A DNA stretch of 64,000 bases from Hyphomonadaceae bacterium (GCA_013001295.1 JABDMW010000038.1:43547-107546); one strand, 5' to 3'; counted from the stretch's first letter, positions 18,089-27,241 are shown. The notes: generated from the letters alone by a model not told the origin. Numbers and translations: made by a program.

Positions 18089-18343
18089 ACGGCAAACCTA
18101 TGCATGAAAACATTCAACAAAAATGGCGGTCAGCTGTTGGAATATTGATAGCTGGATCGATGGGTTTCGTACACTTTTGCGCTTTACTTTGGTGCCGCGT
18201 AATTAAGACAGAAAATGCCACCACCTACGAGTGCCCGTATCAGGCGGATGAAGGCAAAGCAGGAACAAGCCGGGCGCTATCTGTCTGTCCCGTTTTTATA
18301 CCTCATAAGGCCGTATAAATTTATTAATCGCTAAAGGTGAATG

Positions 18344-20458
18344 CTAACCCGCATTTAACAATTGCGAACGGCGCTCAAGCCCGTCTTCGATACCCGCTTG
18401 TATCCAGTGTTCAAGCTTTGGTACCAAGATACTTCTCTTCACGGGCTTAAGCATGTAGTCGTCCATATTCGCTTCCAAACAAAGTTCGCGCGTGTATTGA
18501 TGTGAGTGCCCCGTGACGGCTATTATAGGCGTGTGCGGGAGTTTTCGGGCGGTCTCAAAAGATACTATTTTGTCGGTTGCTTCAATGCCGTCCATTACTG
18601 GCATTGAAATGTCCATGAGGATTGCGGCGTATCGTTTCGGATGTGCGTTGAACATACGCACGGCCTCAGATCCATTTTTCGCGAATACAGGTGCAAATCG
18701 GGTTTCCGCCAGCATCAAGCTCATGACATTTCGGTTGAGTTCCTGATCTTCGGCCACAAGGATATCGACTTTTCCCATCTCATTAAATCGAGACGGGTTA
18801 GGGAAAGACCAACGATCATTTTCGGGACGACGGGGTACGTCAACTGATTGCGTTTTTTCGATAATTTGATTGTCTCGATTCGCTGGCTGCAATGGAAGAA
18901 CAACTTTGAATTCAGACCCTTTGTTGAATACTGAATTGACATTGATCGTACCGCCCATGAGTTCAACAATTCTTTTTGTTATGCTCAGGCCCAATCCTGT
19001 ACCACCATACTGCCTTGTTGTGGAATTATCGGCTTGAGAAAATTGTTCAAATATATTTGAAACGGTTTCTTCCTTCATACCTATTCCCGTGTCTACAATC
19101 GAGAGTGTCAATTCGGAATTTTTGTTGTCGCCCTGATTCCAATTGGCGCTTACTGTCACGCTCCCTTTTTCTGTAAACTTCAGGGCATTTCCAACAAGGT
19201 TTAAAACAACCTGGCGCAGTCTGAGATAATCACCGATAAAATACTGAGGTGTATCTATCGGGATGACGAGCTTCAGATCGATATTTTTCTCGGCCGCAAC
19301 TGTATTGAGTAAAGCAACAATGTCTGTAAGCATCATTTCAATATCGACACGAGAGGATTCTAATTCTAGTGCATCCGCCTCGATTTTGGAGAAATCTAAG
19401 ATGTCGTTTATTATTTCCAGTAAAGATTGGGCAGATCGCGAGATTATTTCTACCATTTTGAGCTCTTCAAGCCCCAAGTCTCTTCGCGCGAGCAACTCAG
19501 CCATCCCCATCACGCCGTTCATGGGCGTGCGAATTTCATGGCTCATATTGGCCAGGAACTGGGACTTGGCAATTGTAGCTGCTACCGCCTGGTTCTTGGC
19601 AATTTCCATTTCCTGCGCTTGTTTTCGAGCCTCTGTTACGTCTTCCAGAAATATTCTAAAAACAGACCATTTTCCGTTTTCTTTTTCCGCCGTCCCTATT
19701 GCCTTGATCCACTTTCGGTTCAGTGTTTTGATTGTAATATCCAGATTCCCATTGTTTTTAGGCAAATCCTGGAACGCTTTTTTCAATTTCACTTTGGAGT
19801 GAGTATGAACGATTGCCCACAGTCCCTTTTTTAAGATTTTTTCGCGGATAGATTTCGGAACGGACTCGAGAATTGAATCGCTGACATCGTATTTTTTCGT
19901 CTTAAAGTCATAATTGCAATATCCGGCATTGCCCAAATACATCGCTTTTTGCAACATACGGTTTTTGTGGAACAGCTTGCTGACATCGTAATTCAAGCAA
20001 ATTTTTTGGCCATCTGGTAATTTCTTGACGACTACTTTTTGAATGCTGCCATTTGGATATTGGATGAGTGGTAGAGTGTGCTCAGATTGTTCAGGATTGT
20101 TGTGTGAGGATAAAGCGTGTTTTGGATTGTAAATTTCCAACTGTTCCAATGGTGTACCGAATCCATCATTGACCAATTTCATGCTTTTTTCAAAGCTGTC
20201 TCCGACGACCAAATCGTCAGGGGCAATCTGAAGTTGGTCGTAAACCAGCTTATTGATAAACTTATATCGATTGTTTTTGTCGAGAATGCTGATGCCAACA
20301 TTCAAATGTGAGTCGATAATCTCGAGAATTTCTGAACCATCGCCGTCGGCTAGTCGTGTAGACGGTATACTTGTATGGCAGACGCCTTTAAGCAGATCGC
20401 AAACTTGGCTACTTTCAAGAGAGTCTTTAAAATTTGGAGTCACGCTGTCCAAAGTCAT
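18344..20458 (-). CDS. Orphan hybrid histidine kinase (PAS-PAS-HisKA-HATPase-REC)
   Basis: This 704-aa protein has a PAS-like region at about 48-160 (NVGISILDKNNRYKFINKLV), a second PAS-like region at about 165-280, and a HisKA domain with H307 in FLANMSHEIRTPMNGVMG. A HATPase_c domain follows (about 410-525; DTGIGMKEE and GGTGLGLSI boxes), then a receiver domain with phosphoacceptor D616 (ILMDISMPVMDG). It has no membrane helix, so it should sense cytoplasmic signals. No cognate regulator lies next to it; such kinases usually act through a separate Hpt protein. Confidence 0.92.
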   Translation of the reverse strand: MTLDSVTPNFKDSLESSQVCDLLKGVCHTSIPSTRLADGDGSEILEIIDSHLNVGISILDKNNRYKFINKLVYDQLQIAPDDLVVGDSFEKSMKLVNDGFGTPLEQLEIYNPKHALSSHNNPEQSEHTLPLIQYPNGSIQKVVVKKLPDGQKICLNYDVSKLFHKNRMLQKAMYLGNAGYCNYDFKTKKYDVSDSILESVPKSIREKILKKGLWAIVHTHSKVKLKKAFQDLPKNNGNLDITIKTLNRKWIKAIGTAEKENGKWSVFRIFLEDVTEARKQAQEMEIAKNQAVAATIAKSQFLANMSHEIRTPMNGVMGMAELLARRDLGLEELKMVEIISRSAQSLLEIINDILDFSKIEADALELESSRVDIEMMLTDIVALLNTVAAEKNIDLKLVIPIDTPQYFIGDYLRLRQVVLNLVGNALKFTEKGSVTVSANWNQGDNKNSELTLSIVDTGIGMKEETVSNIFEQFSQADNSTTRQYGGTGLGLSITKRIVELMGGTINVNSVFNKGSEFKVVLPLQPANRDNQIIEKTQSVDVPRRPENDRWSFPNPSRFNEMGKVDILVAEDQELNRNVMSLMLAETRFAPVFAKNGSEAVRMFNAHPKRYAAILMDISMPVMDGIEATDKIVSFETARKLPHTPIIAVTGHSHQYTRELCLEANMDDYMLKPVKRSILVPKLEHWIQAGIEDGLERRSQLLNAG

Positions 20459-20782
20459 GTAAGCGGGTGCCTCTTTTGCATATACAACTAATAAGAGTAA
20501 AAAATATAATTACAATAATATGTATAAAGTGTGAAGGCGCGTAGGTTATCTTGACTTTCGCATGTCTCAAAAATTCAAATTGGAGCAACTTATTCGGTCA
20601 GCTCGATATCAGCTCATATGAATATTTAAAACGGTTCATGTTAAATATTTAATGATTATTTGGGAAACACCGTGACTTCAGTAATTTACATCCGGCGTAT
20701 TCCATAGATTGCTTCGAAAAAGCAAATTTTCTCTGTAAATTCCTTGTTATTCAGGGAATCCAGATGTGAGACGCGGATCGCG
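20459..20782. other. Intergenic region, no gene seen
   Basis: This AT-rich stretch of 324 nt lies upstream of the hybrid kinase gene. It shows no credible frame, no EcfG-type box and no strong hairpin. Confidence 0.5.
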
Positions 20783-20905
20783 TCAGACTTCGTCCACCAC
20801 CAATGGTTTCCCGCAAAAATACTTGAACCTTTTTTTCATATCGTACTTTGTCCTCATCTCCCCGAAGGTCTCTGGCGCTAAACGCACAAGGGGCTTGCCT
20901 GGCAT
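20783..20905 (-). CDS. Possible 40-aa protein divergent from the epimerase gene
   Basis: A short frame encodes 40 aa starting MPGKPLVRLAPETFGEMRTK and ending FCGKPLVVDEV. GAGGA lies 6 nt before the ATG. It is basic with one cysteine and no signal peptide. I do not recognise it; it could be a real small protein or chance. It is divergent from the epimerase gene with 25 nt between the start codons. Confidence 0.3.
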   Translation of the reverse strand: MPGKPLVRLAPETFGEMRTKYDMKKRFKYFCGKPLVVDEV

Positions 20906-20930
20906 TTTCAATCCTCATATTGTCACCTGG

Positions 20931-21626
20931 ATGAACCAGCACCGCTATATCCTGACCTGCGCGGAAACGCAGGCGCTGGAACAGCAGGCCGAATCTGATG
21001 ATCATCCCGAAATCTGTGACCGCAAAACCGGCAAATCCGTTTCGGGAATTGAGCTCATGGCACGGGCAGGATTAGCCTGTTTTGATCTGGTCATGTCCCG
21101 TTTTGGCGACCGGCCCGGCCGGCCCTTGATCCTTTGCGGGCCGGGCGGCAATGGTGGTGACGGCTATGTCATCGCCAGGCATTTGATCGAGGCCGGTGTT
21201 AAACCCTTCGTTTATGCCCTGGGTTCGCCTTCAGGCCATCAGGATGCGGCGGAAATGTCTCGTCGGTTTGCGGACGCTGGCGTTACTGTCATTAAATCCC
21301 TGAAAAACATGGATCCGCAAACCATTTCCTTCGCTGTAGATGCCCTGTTCGGGGCGGGCCTGTCGCGTCCTTTTGATCACGCGGACAGTTTGAAGATTTT
21401 GCGAGCGTGCCGCACAGCGGGCGTGCCGGTTTTGGCTGTGGACATGCCGAGCGGGCTTGCCGGTGATACGGGGCAGGTTCTGGGTAGGTGCGCTGGCGCG
21501 GATTTGACCCTGACTTTCTTTACGCCCAAGCCCGGGCACCTGATCGCGGACGGTCCAAGGCTGTGCGGCAAACTAGCCATTGACGACCTTGGCATTGAAT
21601 TCGGGGGATTTCCCGCGTCCGTTTAA
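20931..21626 (+). CDS. NAD(P)H-hydrate epimerase domain, lacking the dehydratase half
   Basis: This 231-aa protein is the YjeF N-terminal domain: LCGPGGNGGDGYVIARHL (about 67-84), FAVDALFGAGLSRPF, and LAVDMPSGLAGDTG. It epimerises damaged NAD(P)H hydrates. In most proteobacteria the same chain continues into the ADP-dependent dehydratase domain; here it stops right after the first domain (KLAIDDLGIEFGGFPASV) and no dehydratase follows. An earlier ATG at 20766 would add 55 aa unlike the family, so I start at 20931. Its G+C looks higher than its neighbours. It is either a genuine stand-alone epimerase or a fragment left by rearrangement. Confidence 0.75.
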   Translation: MNQHRYILTCAETQALEQQAESDDHPEICDRKTGKSVSGIELMARAGLACFDLVMSRFGDRPGRPLILCGPGGNGGDGYVIARHLIEAGVKPFVYALGSPSGHQDAAEMSRRFADAGVTVIKSLKNMDPQTISFAVDALFGAGLSRPFDHADSLKILRACRTAGVPVLAVDMPSGLAGDTGQVLGRCAGADLTLTFFTPKPGHLIADGPRLCGKLAIDDLGIEFGGFPASV

Positions 21627-21935
21627 GAGATAGATGTCAGCGATCTTTTATGTTTCTTTGTGATATCTATACTTCACTGAATGCATCGTTCTAGGCGGCC
21701 TTCATTATAGCAAACATTGGTGTTGTGAATGCGGTGTCACCGAACCTACCAAAAAATTTACTATTTGTCAGACAATCGTATTCGTACAAGCAGGCCGTAA
21801 CGATTTGCCCGAACGAATTGGAACTTTTTGAGTAACGATGCGTTCGATTAGGACTTGAGGTGGACGTCGGTAAGGCGAACACTGTTCAGGAAAAACATCT
21901 GCGTTAATTAAAGCGGAGAACTTAGGGAGAAAATC
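21627..21935. other. Intergenic region with an EcfG promoter
   Basis: This 309-nt gap has no credible gene. Its right part carries the EcfG-type promoter at 21820-21844. The left part (21627-21800) shows nothing recognisable and no dehydratase remnant that I can read. Confidence 0.5.
21820..21844 (+). promoter_or_regulatory. EcfG-type promoter for the GlsB/YeaQ-like gene
   Basis: GGAAC-N16-CGTT, an exact match to the alphaproteobacterial EcfG (SigT) consensus, lies 91 nt upstream of the ATG at 21936. Confidence 0.8.
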
Positions 21936-22190
21936 ATGGGAATTGAGAGTTTAATTGTATTTTTATTTGTCGGTGGAGTTGCGGGTTGGCTGGCTTCTGT
22001 CTTGATCAAAGGTATCGGGTTCGGGCTGTTGGGCAATATCGTTGTTGGGATCATCGGCGCATTTGTCGCCGGTTTGGTTTTACCAGCCGTTGGCATAGCC
22101 ATCGGCGGTGGGATTATCGGGTCAATAGTCCATGCGACTATCGGTGCTGTTTTGTTCCTTCTGTTGCTTAAAGTTCTCAAAAGAGCCTAA
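21936..22190 (+). CDS. GlsB/YeaQ/YmgE-family stress membrane protein
   Basis: This 84-aa protein is made of three hydrophobic glycine-rich helices and has the family sequence VGGVAGWLASVLIKG (about 12-26) and GNIVVGIIGAFVAG. These transglycosylase-associated proteins are small inner membrane proteins induced by stress; exact function is unknown. GGGAG lies before the ATG. An EcfG-type promoter at 21820 and a strong terminator at 22223 delimit it as a single-gene unit. Confidence 0.88.
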   Translation: MGIESLIVFLFVGGVAGWLASVLIKGIGFGLLGNIVVGIIGAFVAGLVLPAVGIAIGGGIIGSIVHATIGAVLFLLLLKVLKRA

Positions 22191-22222
22191 TATTTGAGTT
22201 ACAGATACCTATACTGATTAGA

Positions 22223-22252
22223 AGAGCGTGATTGTCACGCTCTTTTTTTTTT
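22223..22252 (+). terminator. Rho-independent terminator
   Basis: AGAGCGTGA and TCACGCTCT pair around TTG and are followed by a long T-run. It ends the YeaQ-like gene, and the next EcfG promoter starts only 2 nt later. Confidence 0.9.
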
Positions 22253-22253
22253 G

Positions 22254-22278
22254 GGAACTTTGGGTCGGTTATCGCGTT
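22254..22278 (+). promoter_or_regulatory. EcfG-type promoter for the PNPOx-like gene
   Basis: GGAAC-N16-CGTT, exact, lies 46 nt upstream of the ATG at 22325 and directly after the preceding terminator. Confidence 0.8.
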
Positions 22279-22324
22279 TTTTTCTAGTGTACCTAATGGA
22301 AAAACGAGAAGGAGACAGACAACG

Positions 22325-22825
22325 ATGGCCAGTTTAAAAAAGTTTGAGAACAATCCTCAACAACAACTAATGTCAGAAATAAAGGGAAGTCGATGTGTGA
22401 TGCTGGGATCTCCCAATAGCAATGAGCACATGCAACCCATGGCTCCACAGATCGATGATAAAAATAGTGAGATTATCTATTTCTTCTCTGACAACACAAG
22501 TGATCTGGGAAAAGCTGTTGCGCAAAAGCCAGGCTATGTACACTTGTGCCACATTGATAAGGACTATCAGGCCTGTATTCGTGGCAAGTTGAGCCAACAT
22601 ACGGACAAGTCAACAGTTGACGAGTTTTGGAACCCGATCGTGTCCTCCTGGTACCCTGGCGGAAAGGATGATCCGAAAATGATGATGCTCAAATTTGAGC
22701 CGGATTCTGCAGCGATATGGGCATCCGACAAATCGACCATCGGTTTTCTTTACGAGACTACAAAAGCGAATATCAAAGACACATGGCCCGAAGTGGGCGC
22801 ATCAAAAGTCATCGATATCGCGTAA
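22325..22825 (+). CDS. Pyridoxamine 5'-phosphate oxidase-like general stress protein
   Basis: This 166-aa protein has the split-barrel flavin-binding fold of the general stress protein 26 group: CVMLGSPNSNEHMQPMAPQI, IIYFFSDNTSDLGKAVAQKP and STVDEFWNPIVSSWYPGGKD. Members bind FMN or FAD; the substrate is unknown. I start at 22325 because AAGGAG lies before it and the EcfG promoter lies at 22254-22278; the longer frame from 22232 would begin upstream of that promoter. Confidence 0.88.
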   Translation: MASLKKFENNPQQQLMSEIKGSRCVMLGSPNSNEHMQPMAPQIDDKNSEIIYFFSDNTSDLGKAVAQKPGYVHLCHIDKDYQACIRGKLSQHTDKSTVDEFWNPIVSSWYPGGKDDPKMMMLKFEPDSAAIWASDKSTIGFLYETTKANIKDTWPEVGASKVIDIA

Positions 22826-22971
22826 CGTTGCAAACACGGCCGGACCCGGGTTTATATCCGGTTAATGCCAAATGCAGCGACGTGTTCCCCCGGCCGAATA
22901 CATAAAACCACCCTCAAGTTGATTAATAATTGCTCCTTGCAAGTTCATCCATTCTGGAAAGAAAAAGACAC

Positions 22972-24717
22972 ATGAATAGACACCTGTTACTTAGCGCCGC
23001 ATTTTGTTTGGCTTTAGCACCTACACCCGCTTTCGCCACCGATGGTCCTGTTCCCCATACTGGATTTAACGAAAACATCCCCATTCAAATGATGGGAGAT
23101 GAGCTCGACCGGCCCATCGCGATGGTCATTGAGGATCGACTGACTACTCCGAAAAAGTTGAAAAAAATTGAAAACGAATTCGGGAGTGCTGGTGCAAAAG
23201 TCTTAACGCGCAGTTATGCCGGCCGTCTCTACCGCCCAATTTGGACGGAGGTAGGTGCCGAGAGTTTGCAGGGCGTTGTCGACAATCTTTTCGATCACGG
23301 GATCGTATCTGATCAAATCCTTCGTAATGATTTACGGAGAACGATCAAATCTCGCTTTACATCCAAATCGCCGAAGTCGCGCGCAAAAGCGGATATCCAA
23401 CTTTCTCTTGCATGGCTTCGGACAGCGAAGGCGATCGGCGGCGGACTGAAAGACGAGGGCGGGATGGCAACGCCCATGAAAATCGGCGTTAAGAAATTTA
23501 ATCTTACGGACTCATTGCTGCAATCCGGTCTCGGGAAATCCTCAACGGAGCTTTTTGCGATGGCTCCCAATACTCACGATTATCAAAAACTCATCGCCGC
23601 GCTTGCAACCTACCGGGAATTGGCTGCAAATGGTGGCTGGCGCGGTATTCCTGAGGGGGATGCTATAGAGGTTGGTGATAAAGACCCACGCGTTCCTGCG
23701 CTTCGAACGCGATTGCGGGCCGAAGGATTCTATGATCTCGAACAATTGCTGCGGAGCCCTGATGCAGACATCGCCATCGATGTCCTAGATGAAAATACGG
23801 TCATTGCGTTGAAAAAATTTCAACGGAGGCATGGACTCAATGAAGACGGCATATTGGGTAACAACACGCTGAAGGCGATGAACGAAAGTGTTGAGTCAAA
23901 AATAGATAAAATCTCGGATGCGCTGCATAGGTGGCGCTATCAGGGAGATATGGGTCAGAAATACATTTGGGCCAATATCCCGTCTTATACGGCGACCGGA
24001 TGGAACCGCGGTAAAAAAGAGATCACGATGCGGACGATTGTCGGTAAGCCTCGCTTTGCGACACCAGAGTTCAGTGACCAAGTTGAATATATGGTCGCAA
24101 ATCCAAAATGGTATTTACCGGTCAGTATTATCCGTCGGCAGAAAGTGCCGAAATTAAAACGTGACCCAGGCTATGCAGACAAGTACGGGTACAACATTTA
24201 TGACAGAAAAACAGGTGAGAAAGTCGACGCTTATTCTGTTGATTGGACGGAGCGAGGTGTGGCTCGCAAATATAGGTTTGTTCAAGAGGCAGGGGAAGGA
24301 AATGCACTTGGCGACATGAAGATCATATTCCCGAATCAATACTCAGTATATTTACACGGTACGCCAGGAGAACATCTTTTTGAAAAGGCACAACGTGCGT
24401 TTAGCTCAGGGTGTGTGAGATTGGAAGATCCGGTCAGAATGGCTAAATGGATCGCGAGACACGATGATGAGGTCGCGCGAACAGACATCACAGAGGCAAT
24501 TGAAGAAACTGAAAATACACGGTTCGAGCTTGACGAGCATGTGCCGGTTCACATCACGTATTTCCTCGTTACAGCAAATGATGACGGGAGTGTAAATTTT
24601 CATCGTGACATCTATAAACGCGATGATGGTATTCGAACCGTCAAGAAGATGGCAAAGCTATATAAACCGAAACCCACAACAGTCGGAGCACATCTCGATG
24701 GCGAGTCAGCACATTAA
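22972..24717 (+). CDS. L,D-transpeptidase (YcbB-type, YkuD domain)
   Basis: This 581-aa exported protein has a signal peptide (1-22, cleaved near PAFA), an N-terminal scaffold region, a peptidoglycan-binding segment around 260-305 (ALKKFQRRHGLNEDGILG) and a YkuD catalytic domain with YLHGTPGEHLF and SSGCVRLEDP. The nucleophile is Cys481 in SGCVR. It should make 3-3 cross-links in peptidoglycan in the periplasm. An in-frame ATG at 22930 gives a longer protein without a proper signal peptide, so I use 22972. The M15-type peptidase follows after 4 nt. Confidence 0.88.
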   Translation: MNRHLLLSAAFCLALAPTPAFATDGPVPHTGFNENIPIQMMGDELDRPIAMVIEDRLTTPKKLKKIENEFGSAGAKVLTRSYAGRLYRPIWTEVGAESLQGVVDNLFDHGIVSDQILRNDLRRTIKSRFTSKSPKSRAKADIQLSLAWLRTAKAIGGGLKDEGGMATPMKIGVKKFNLTDSLLQSGLGKSSTELFAMAPNTHDYQKLIAALATYRELAANGGWRGIPEGDAIEVGDKDPRVPALRTRLRAEGFYDLEQLLRSPDADIAIDVLDENTVIALKKFQRRHGLNEDGILGNNTLKAMNESVESKIDKISDALHRWRYQGDMGQKYIWANIPSYTATGWNRGKKEITMRTIVGKPRFATPEFSDQVEYMVANPKWYLPVSIIRRQKVPKLKRDPGYADKYGYNIYDRKTGEKVDAYSVDWTERGVARKYRFVQEAGEGNALGDMKIIFPNQYSVYLHGTPGEHLFEKAQRAFSSGCVRLEDPVRMAKWIARHDDEVARTDITEAIEETENTRFELDEHVPVHITYFLVTANDDGSVNFHRDIYKRDDGIRTVKKMAKLYKPKPTTVGAHLDGESAH

Positions 24718-24721
24718 CGTG

Positions 24722-25606
24722 ATGCGGAAGAAAAAAATCAGTAAAGCAATCACGCTGATAATAGCGGCAGTTTTTGTTATGGGATTGGCACCTGAAAAAG
24801 CTGAACTCACAATCAACAACAAACTCGTCCCGGCTTCAATCTGGCACAAGCTGGTTCTTCCCAACGAAACAATTAATATCAATTTGCCCGAGGGTTACTC
24901 TGCCGACATTAGCGGTGAATATGTAAGTGGCGAGTGGCAAACGCCGCCGTCGGCGGGCAACTATTCTTTGGTCGTCCGCAACCCGGATGGGGAGAGAACA
25001 CATACAGTATCGATATTTGTTATGGAGCCGAGTACGAATATCGACGAACGCGGATACCTAGGCGATTACAGGATTGGATTTTACCCGAAGAACACACCAA
25101 AAGGGTTTATCAAACTTGAGAAACAAGACCTAAAAATGAAAGTTTCACCGTCTTTCGCTGTTGGACAATTTCTATGTAAACAACAGCGAAGTACCTGGCC
25201 GAAATATGTCTTGGTTTCAGAGGAAAATTTGACGAGGTTGGAACGTTTATTGAAATCTTTACGCGACGACGGTCTCACAGACGCTGATACCTTGTTTGTT
25301 ATGAGCGGATTCAGAACACCGTTCTACAATTCCGCAATCGGCTCCGCGAAATTTTCACGACATATGTATGGTGACGCATCTGACGTCTACCTTGATCATT
25401 CACCTCGAGACGGCGTTATGGACGATATTAACGGAGACGGTGTTATCAATAAAGCCGATGCTAATTTCCTCTACGATTATGCGAAGAAATTATACCGCAA
25501 AGATTCCGTAGTGAAAGGTGGACTCGGGTCTTACAGGGCCAACGCGGTACATGGGCCGTTCGTCCATATTGACGCGCGTGGCCGCCCTGCGAGATGGGGA
25601 CGTTAA
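24722..25606 (+). CDS. M15-type D-Ala-D-Ala carboxypeptidase-like protein with a calcium-loop insert
   Basis: This 294-aa protein has an N-terminal membrane or signal helix (KAITLIIAAVFVMGLA), a beta-rich region to about 130, and a C-terminal zinc peptidase domain of the M15 type: FRTPFYNS, FSRHMYGDASDVYL and VHGPFVHID. The His and Asp ligands are present. Between them sits DDINGDGVINKADANF, an EF-hand/dockerin-like DxNxDG loop. The ATG at 24722 is chosen because it directly follows the upstream stop. It is co-transcribed with the L,D-transpeptidase and probably trims peptidoglycan stem peptides. Confidence 0.8.
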   Translation: MRKKKISKAITLIIAAVFVMGLAPEKAELTINNKLVPASIWHKLVLPNETININLPEGYSADISGEYVSGEWQTPPSAGNYSLVVRNPDGERTHTVSIFVMEPSTNIDERGYLGDYRIGFYPKNTPKGFIKLEKQDLKMKVSPSFAVGQFLCKQQRSTWPKYVLVSEENLTRLERLLKSLRDDGLTDADTLFVMSGFRTPFYNSAIGSAKFSRHMYGDASDVYLDHSPRDGVMDDINGDGVINKADANFLYDYAKKLYRKDSVVKGGLGSYRANAVHGPFVHIDARGRPARWGR

Positions 25607-25990
25607 AACACACCGACAACTCGGCGATCATCCGGTATAGTCTTTCGGTCGAATGAAAATGTCGGCTGCAGTCATGCTACTTTCAAAAGATCGTCTATCA
25701 GTTTCAAGTGTGCTATGAACATCGTGCGTTCTACGTGTGACTCCGATTGGTTGGGTATACCAAAAATGTATGATGAGCGGTTTGAAAGCATATTGAGCAA
25801 TTTTAGCCTTTACTCTGAGCCGTTTGAAACGTTTTTGGTATCATTTGAATAATAGCGTTGGATCCGGTGCTCTCGTGCGGTAAGTCGGCGACCTAATTTG
25901 GTGACGAAGGTGAAACTCATCAGACGAGCTATCGATTTTTTTCGACCGTTGTCCAGCGTGCCTATGTATATGCCCGATTAAAGTCTCGAC
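25607..25990. other. 384-nt region between convergent genes, nothing recognised
   Basis: This stretch lies between the 3' ends of the M15 peptidase gene and the secreted protein gene on the minus strand. No gene with a ribosome site, no perfect hairpin with T-run and no EcfG box was found. Confidence 0.5.
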
Positions 25991-26506
25991 TTACTGGCAA
26001 CAATCGCTCGCTTGTACGTTCGATTTTGCCAACGCTATGGGAATTGATTTCGGGGCGGCGATGTGTTTTGCATTGATCTCTTGGGTTACTTTACCGGCAA
26101 TCAACGTCATTTTCGCATCGTCCCATTCTGCCACAGTCGTCCGGTACTGCCTTGCTTGACCGACTTTTGAGGTATCTGCACTCACAGAAAGTGGTTCGTA
26201 GACCATGTTCCCGATTTGGTCGAATATGCGATAGGCGTATTTGCCCAAAGGAAGATCTTTAAATGTTGCGACGCTTGCCGATACGTCCATCTCCAACGTT
26301 GAAACGTAATTTTCAAAACCCGGTTTTGAGTCGTATAAGCGAACTGACCATGATGTGTAGTTCTCAACCGTCTTAGGAAGTTCGATGGTCAGGGTCGCAG
26401 TTGCCCCGGTCGCTTTTTGAGCTCGCATAAATTCGTTTGCAGACGCATTTGAATACATCGTTAGCGAAACAGTCAGTGCAATAAAAATGTTAGTTGTTAA
26501 ATTCAT
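25991..26506 (-). CDS. Unknown secreted protein, EcfG-driven
   Basis: This 171-aa protein has a signal peptide (about 1-23, NASANEF) and a predicted beta-rich body with ATLTIELPKTVENYTSWSVR and ASVATFKDLPLGKYAYRIFD, reminiscent of a small Ig-like or transthyretin-like fold; that is only a visual impression. It ends DCCQ with two adjacent cysteines. I do not recognise a family. An exact EcfG promoter lies 49 nt upstream, so it is probably a stress-induced envelope protein. Confidence 0.75.
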   Translation of the reverse strand: MNLTTNIFIALTVSLTMYSNASANEFMRAQKATGATATLTIELPKTVENYTSWSVRLYDSKPGFENYVSTLEMDVSASVATFKDLPLGKYAYRIFDQIGNMVYEPLSVSADTSKVGQARQYRTTVAEWDDAKMTLIAGKVTQEINAKHIAAPKSIPIALAKSNVQASDCCQ

Positions 26507-26554
26507 GGCGGATATTCCCCAAGGAGTTTGTGTAGCAAAACGTATTGCTAAACT

Positions 26555-26579
26555 AACGGATCAAACTGGAAAAAGTTCC
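26555..26579 (-). promoter_or_regulatory. EcfG-type promoter for the secreted 171-aa protein
   Basis: On the minus strand GGAAC-N16-CGTT matches exactly, 48 nt upstream of the ATG at 26506. Confidence 0.8.
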
Positions 26580-26615
26580 ATGAGCAGACCAAAGATCTAC
26601 GGTCTGTCGAAAGCA

Positions 26616-26642
26616 AAAAAGCCCTCTCGAAAGAGGGCTTTT
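26616..26642 (-). terminator. Rho-independent terminator
   Basis: GCCCTCT and AGAGGGC pair around CGAA and are flanked by A-run and T-run, so it works on the minus strand after the gene ending at 26661 and possibly in both directions. Confidence 0.85.
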
Positions 26643-26660
26643 CCTTGGTGTATTCCGACT

Positions 26661-27146
26661 CTATTTCGAACCAGCGCCCATATAATTACCTGTAATTAAA
26701 CAAGTCATGTCGGGTTGTGCTGTCGTACCTACAGGGCACGTGACGGTCGTCACAGGTTTCGCGTCAATAGTCGGGACAACGATAGCGTTTGAGGCAATTT
26801 CATTATCGCTTTCGACAGAAATAAGCACATCCTTATTGCGTTCCGTACCGGCTGCCATCAGGGCATCATTGTCGGCTTCTGGAAGAATGTCACCATTGCT
26901 TTGCAAAACTTCGCCAACAGTGTCATTTACATGCACTGGAGCAACGTCATTCGTCATGGTTTCCCCGGTTTTTAACTGGACTTCGGTCTCCATCTTCATT
27001 TTTGCGTCGATCTTTTTCATTTCCATCGTTGCTTTTGCGTCCATGTCCGCGTCGTTCTTCATTTTGTGGTCGTCGGCAAATGCGGGCCCAGCTGCGAAAA
27101 GAGCTGTTGCGATCGCGATCGTTGAAATGTGATTAAACTTTGTCAT
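26661..27146 (-). CDS. Unknown secreted Met/Lys/Asp-rich protein
   Basis: This 161-aa protein has a signal peptide (MTKFNHISTIAIATALFAAG, cut near AFA). A highly charged repeat-like stretch rich in K, M, D and A follows (DADMDAKATMEMKKIDAKM), then a more ordered C-terminal part with two cysteines (TCPVGTTAQPDMTCLI). No family is recognised. The start at 27146 has AAGGAAA before it; an earlier ATG adds 12 residues ahead of the signal peptide. A near-consensus EcfG box lies 71 nt upstream, suggesting stress expression. Confidence 0.7.
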   Translation of the reverse strand: MTKFNHISTIAIATALFAAGPAFADDHKMKNDADMDAKATMEMKKIDAKMKMETEVQLKTGETMTNDVAPVHVNDTVGEVLQSNGDILPEADNDALMAAGTERNKDVLISVESDNEIASNAIVVPTIDAKPVTTVTCPVGTTAQPDMTCLITGNYMGAGSK

Positions 27147-27216
27147 AATATTTCCTTTCTTCGAGTTACATGCGCTCTCCAAAAAGCGCAGACGTTTGAC
27201 ACGCCGTTACTGTATC

Positions 27217-27241
27217 AACACGCAAAAACATTGTTTGTTCC
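27217..27241 (-). promoter_or_regulatory. Near-consensus EcfG-type promoter
   Basis: On the minus strand GGAAC-N16-TGTT has one mismatch (T for C) to the consensus. It lies 70 nt upstream of the ATG at 27146. Confidence 0.5.

Noticed and set aside
18100..18318. 72-codon frame after gdhA with a hydrophobic stretch
   Set aside because: No ribosome site, mixed composition, no recognisable family; not enough support for a gene.
21691..21882. 63-codon minus-strand frame upstream of the YeaQ-like gene
   Set aside because: It overlaps the EcfG promoter, has serine/threonine-rich random-looking sequence and no ribosome site.
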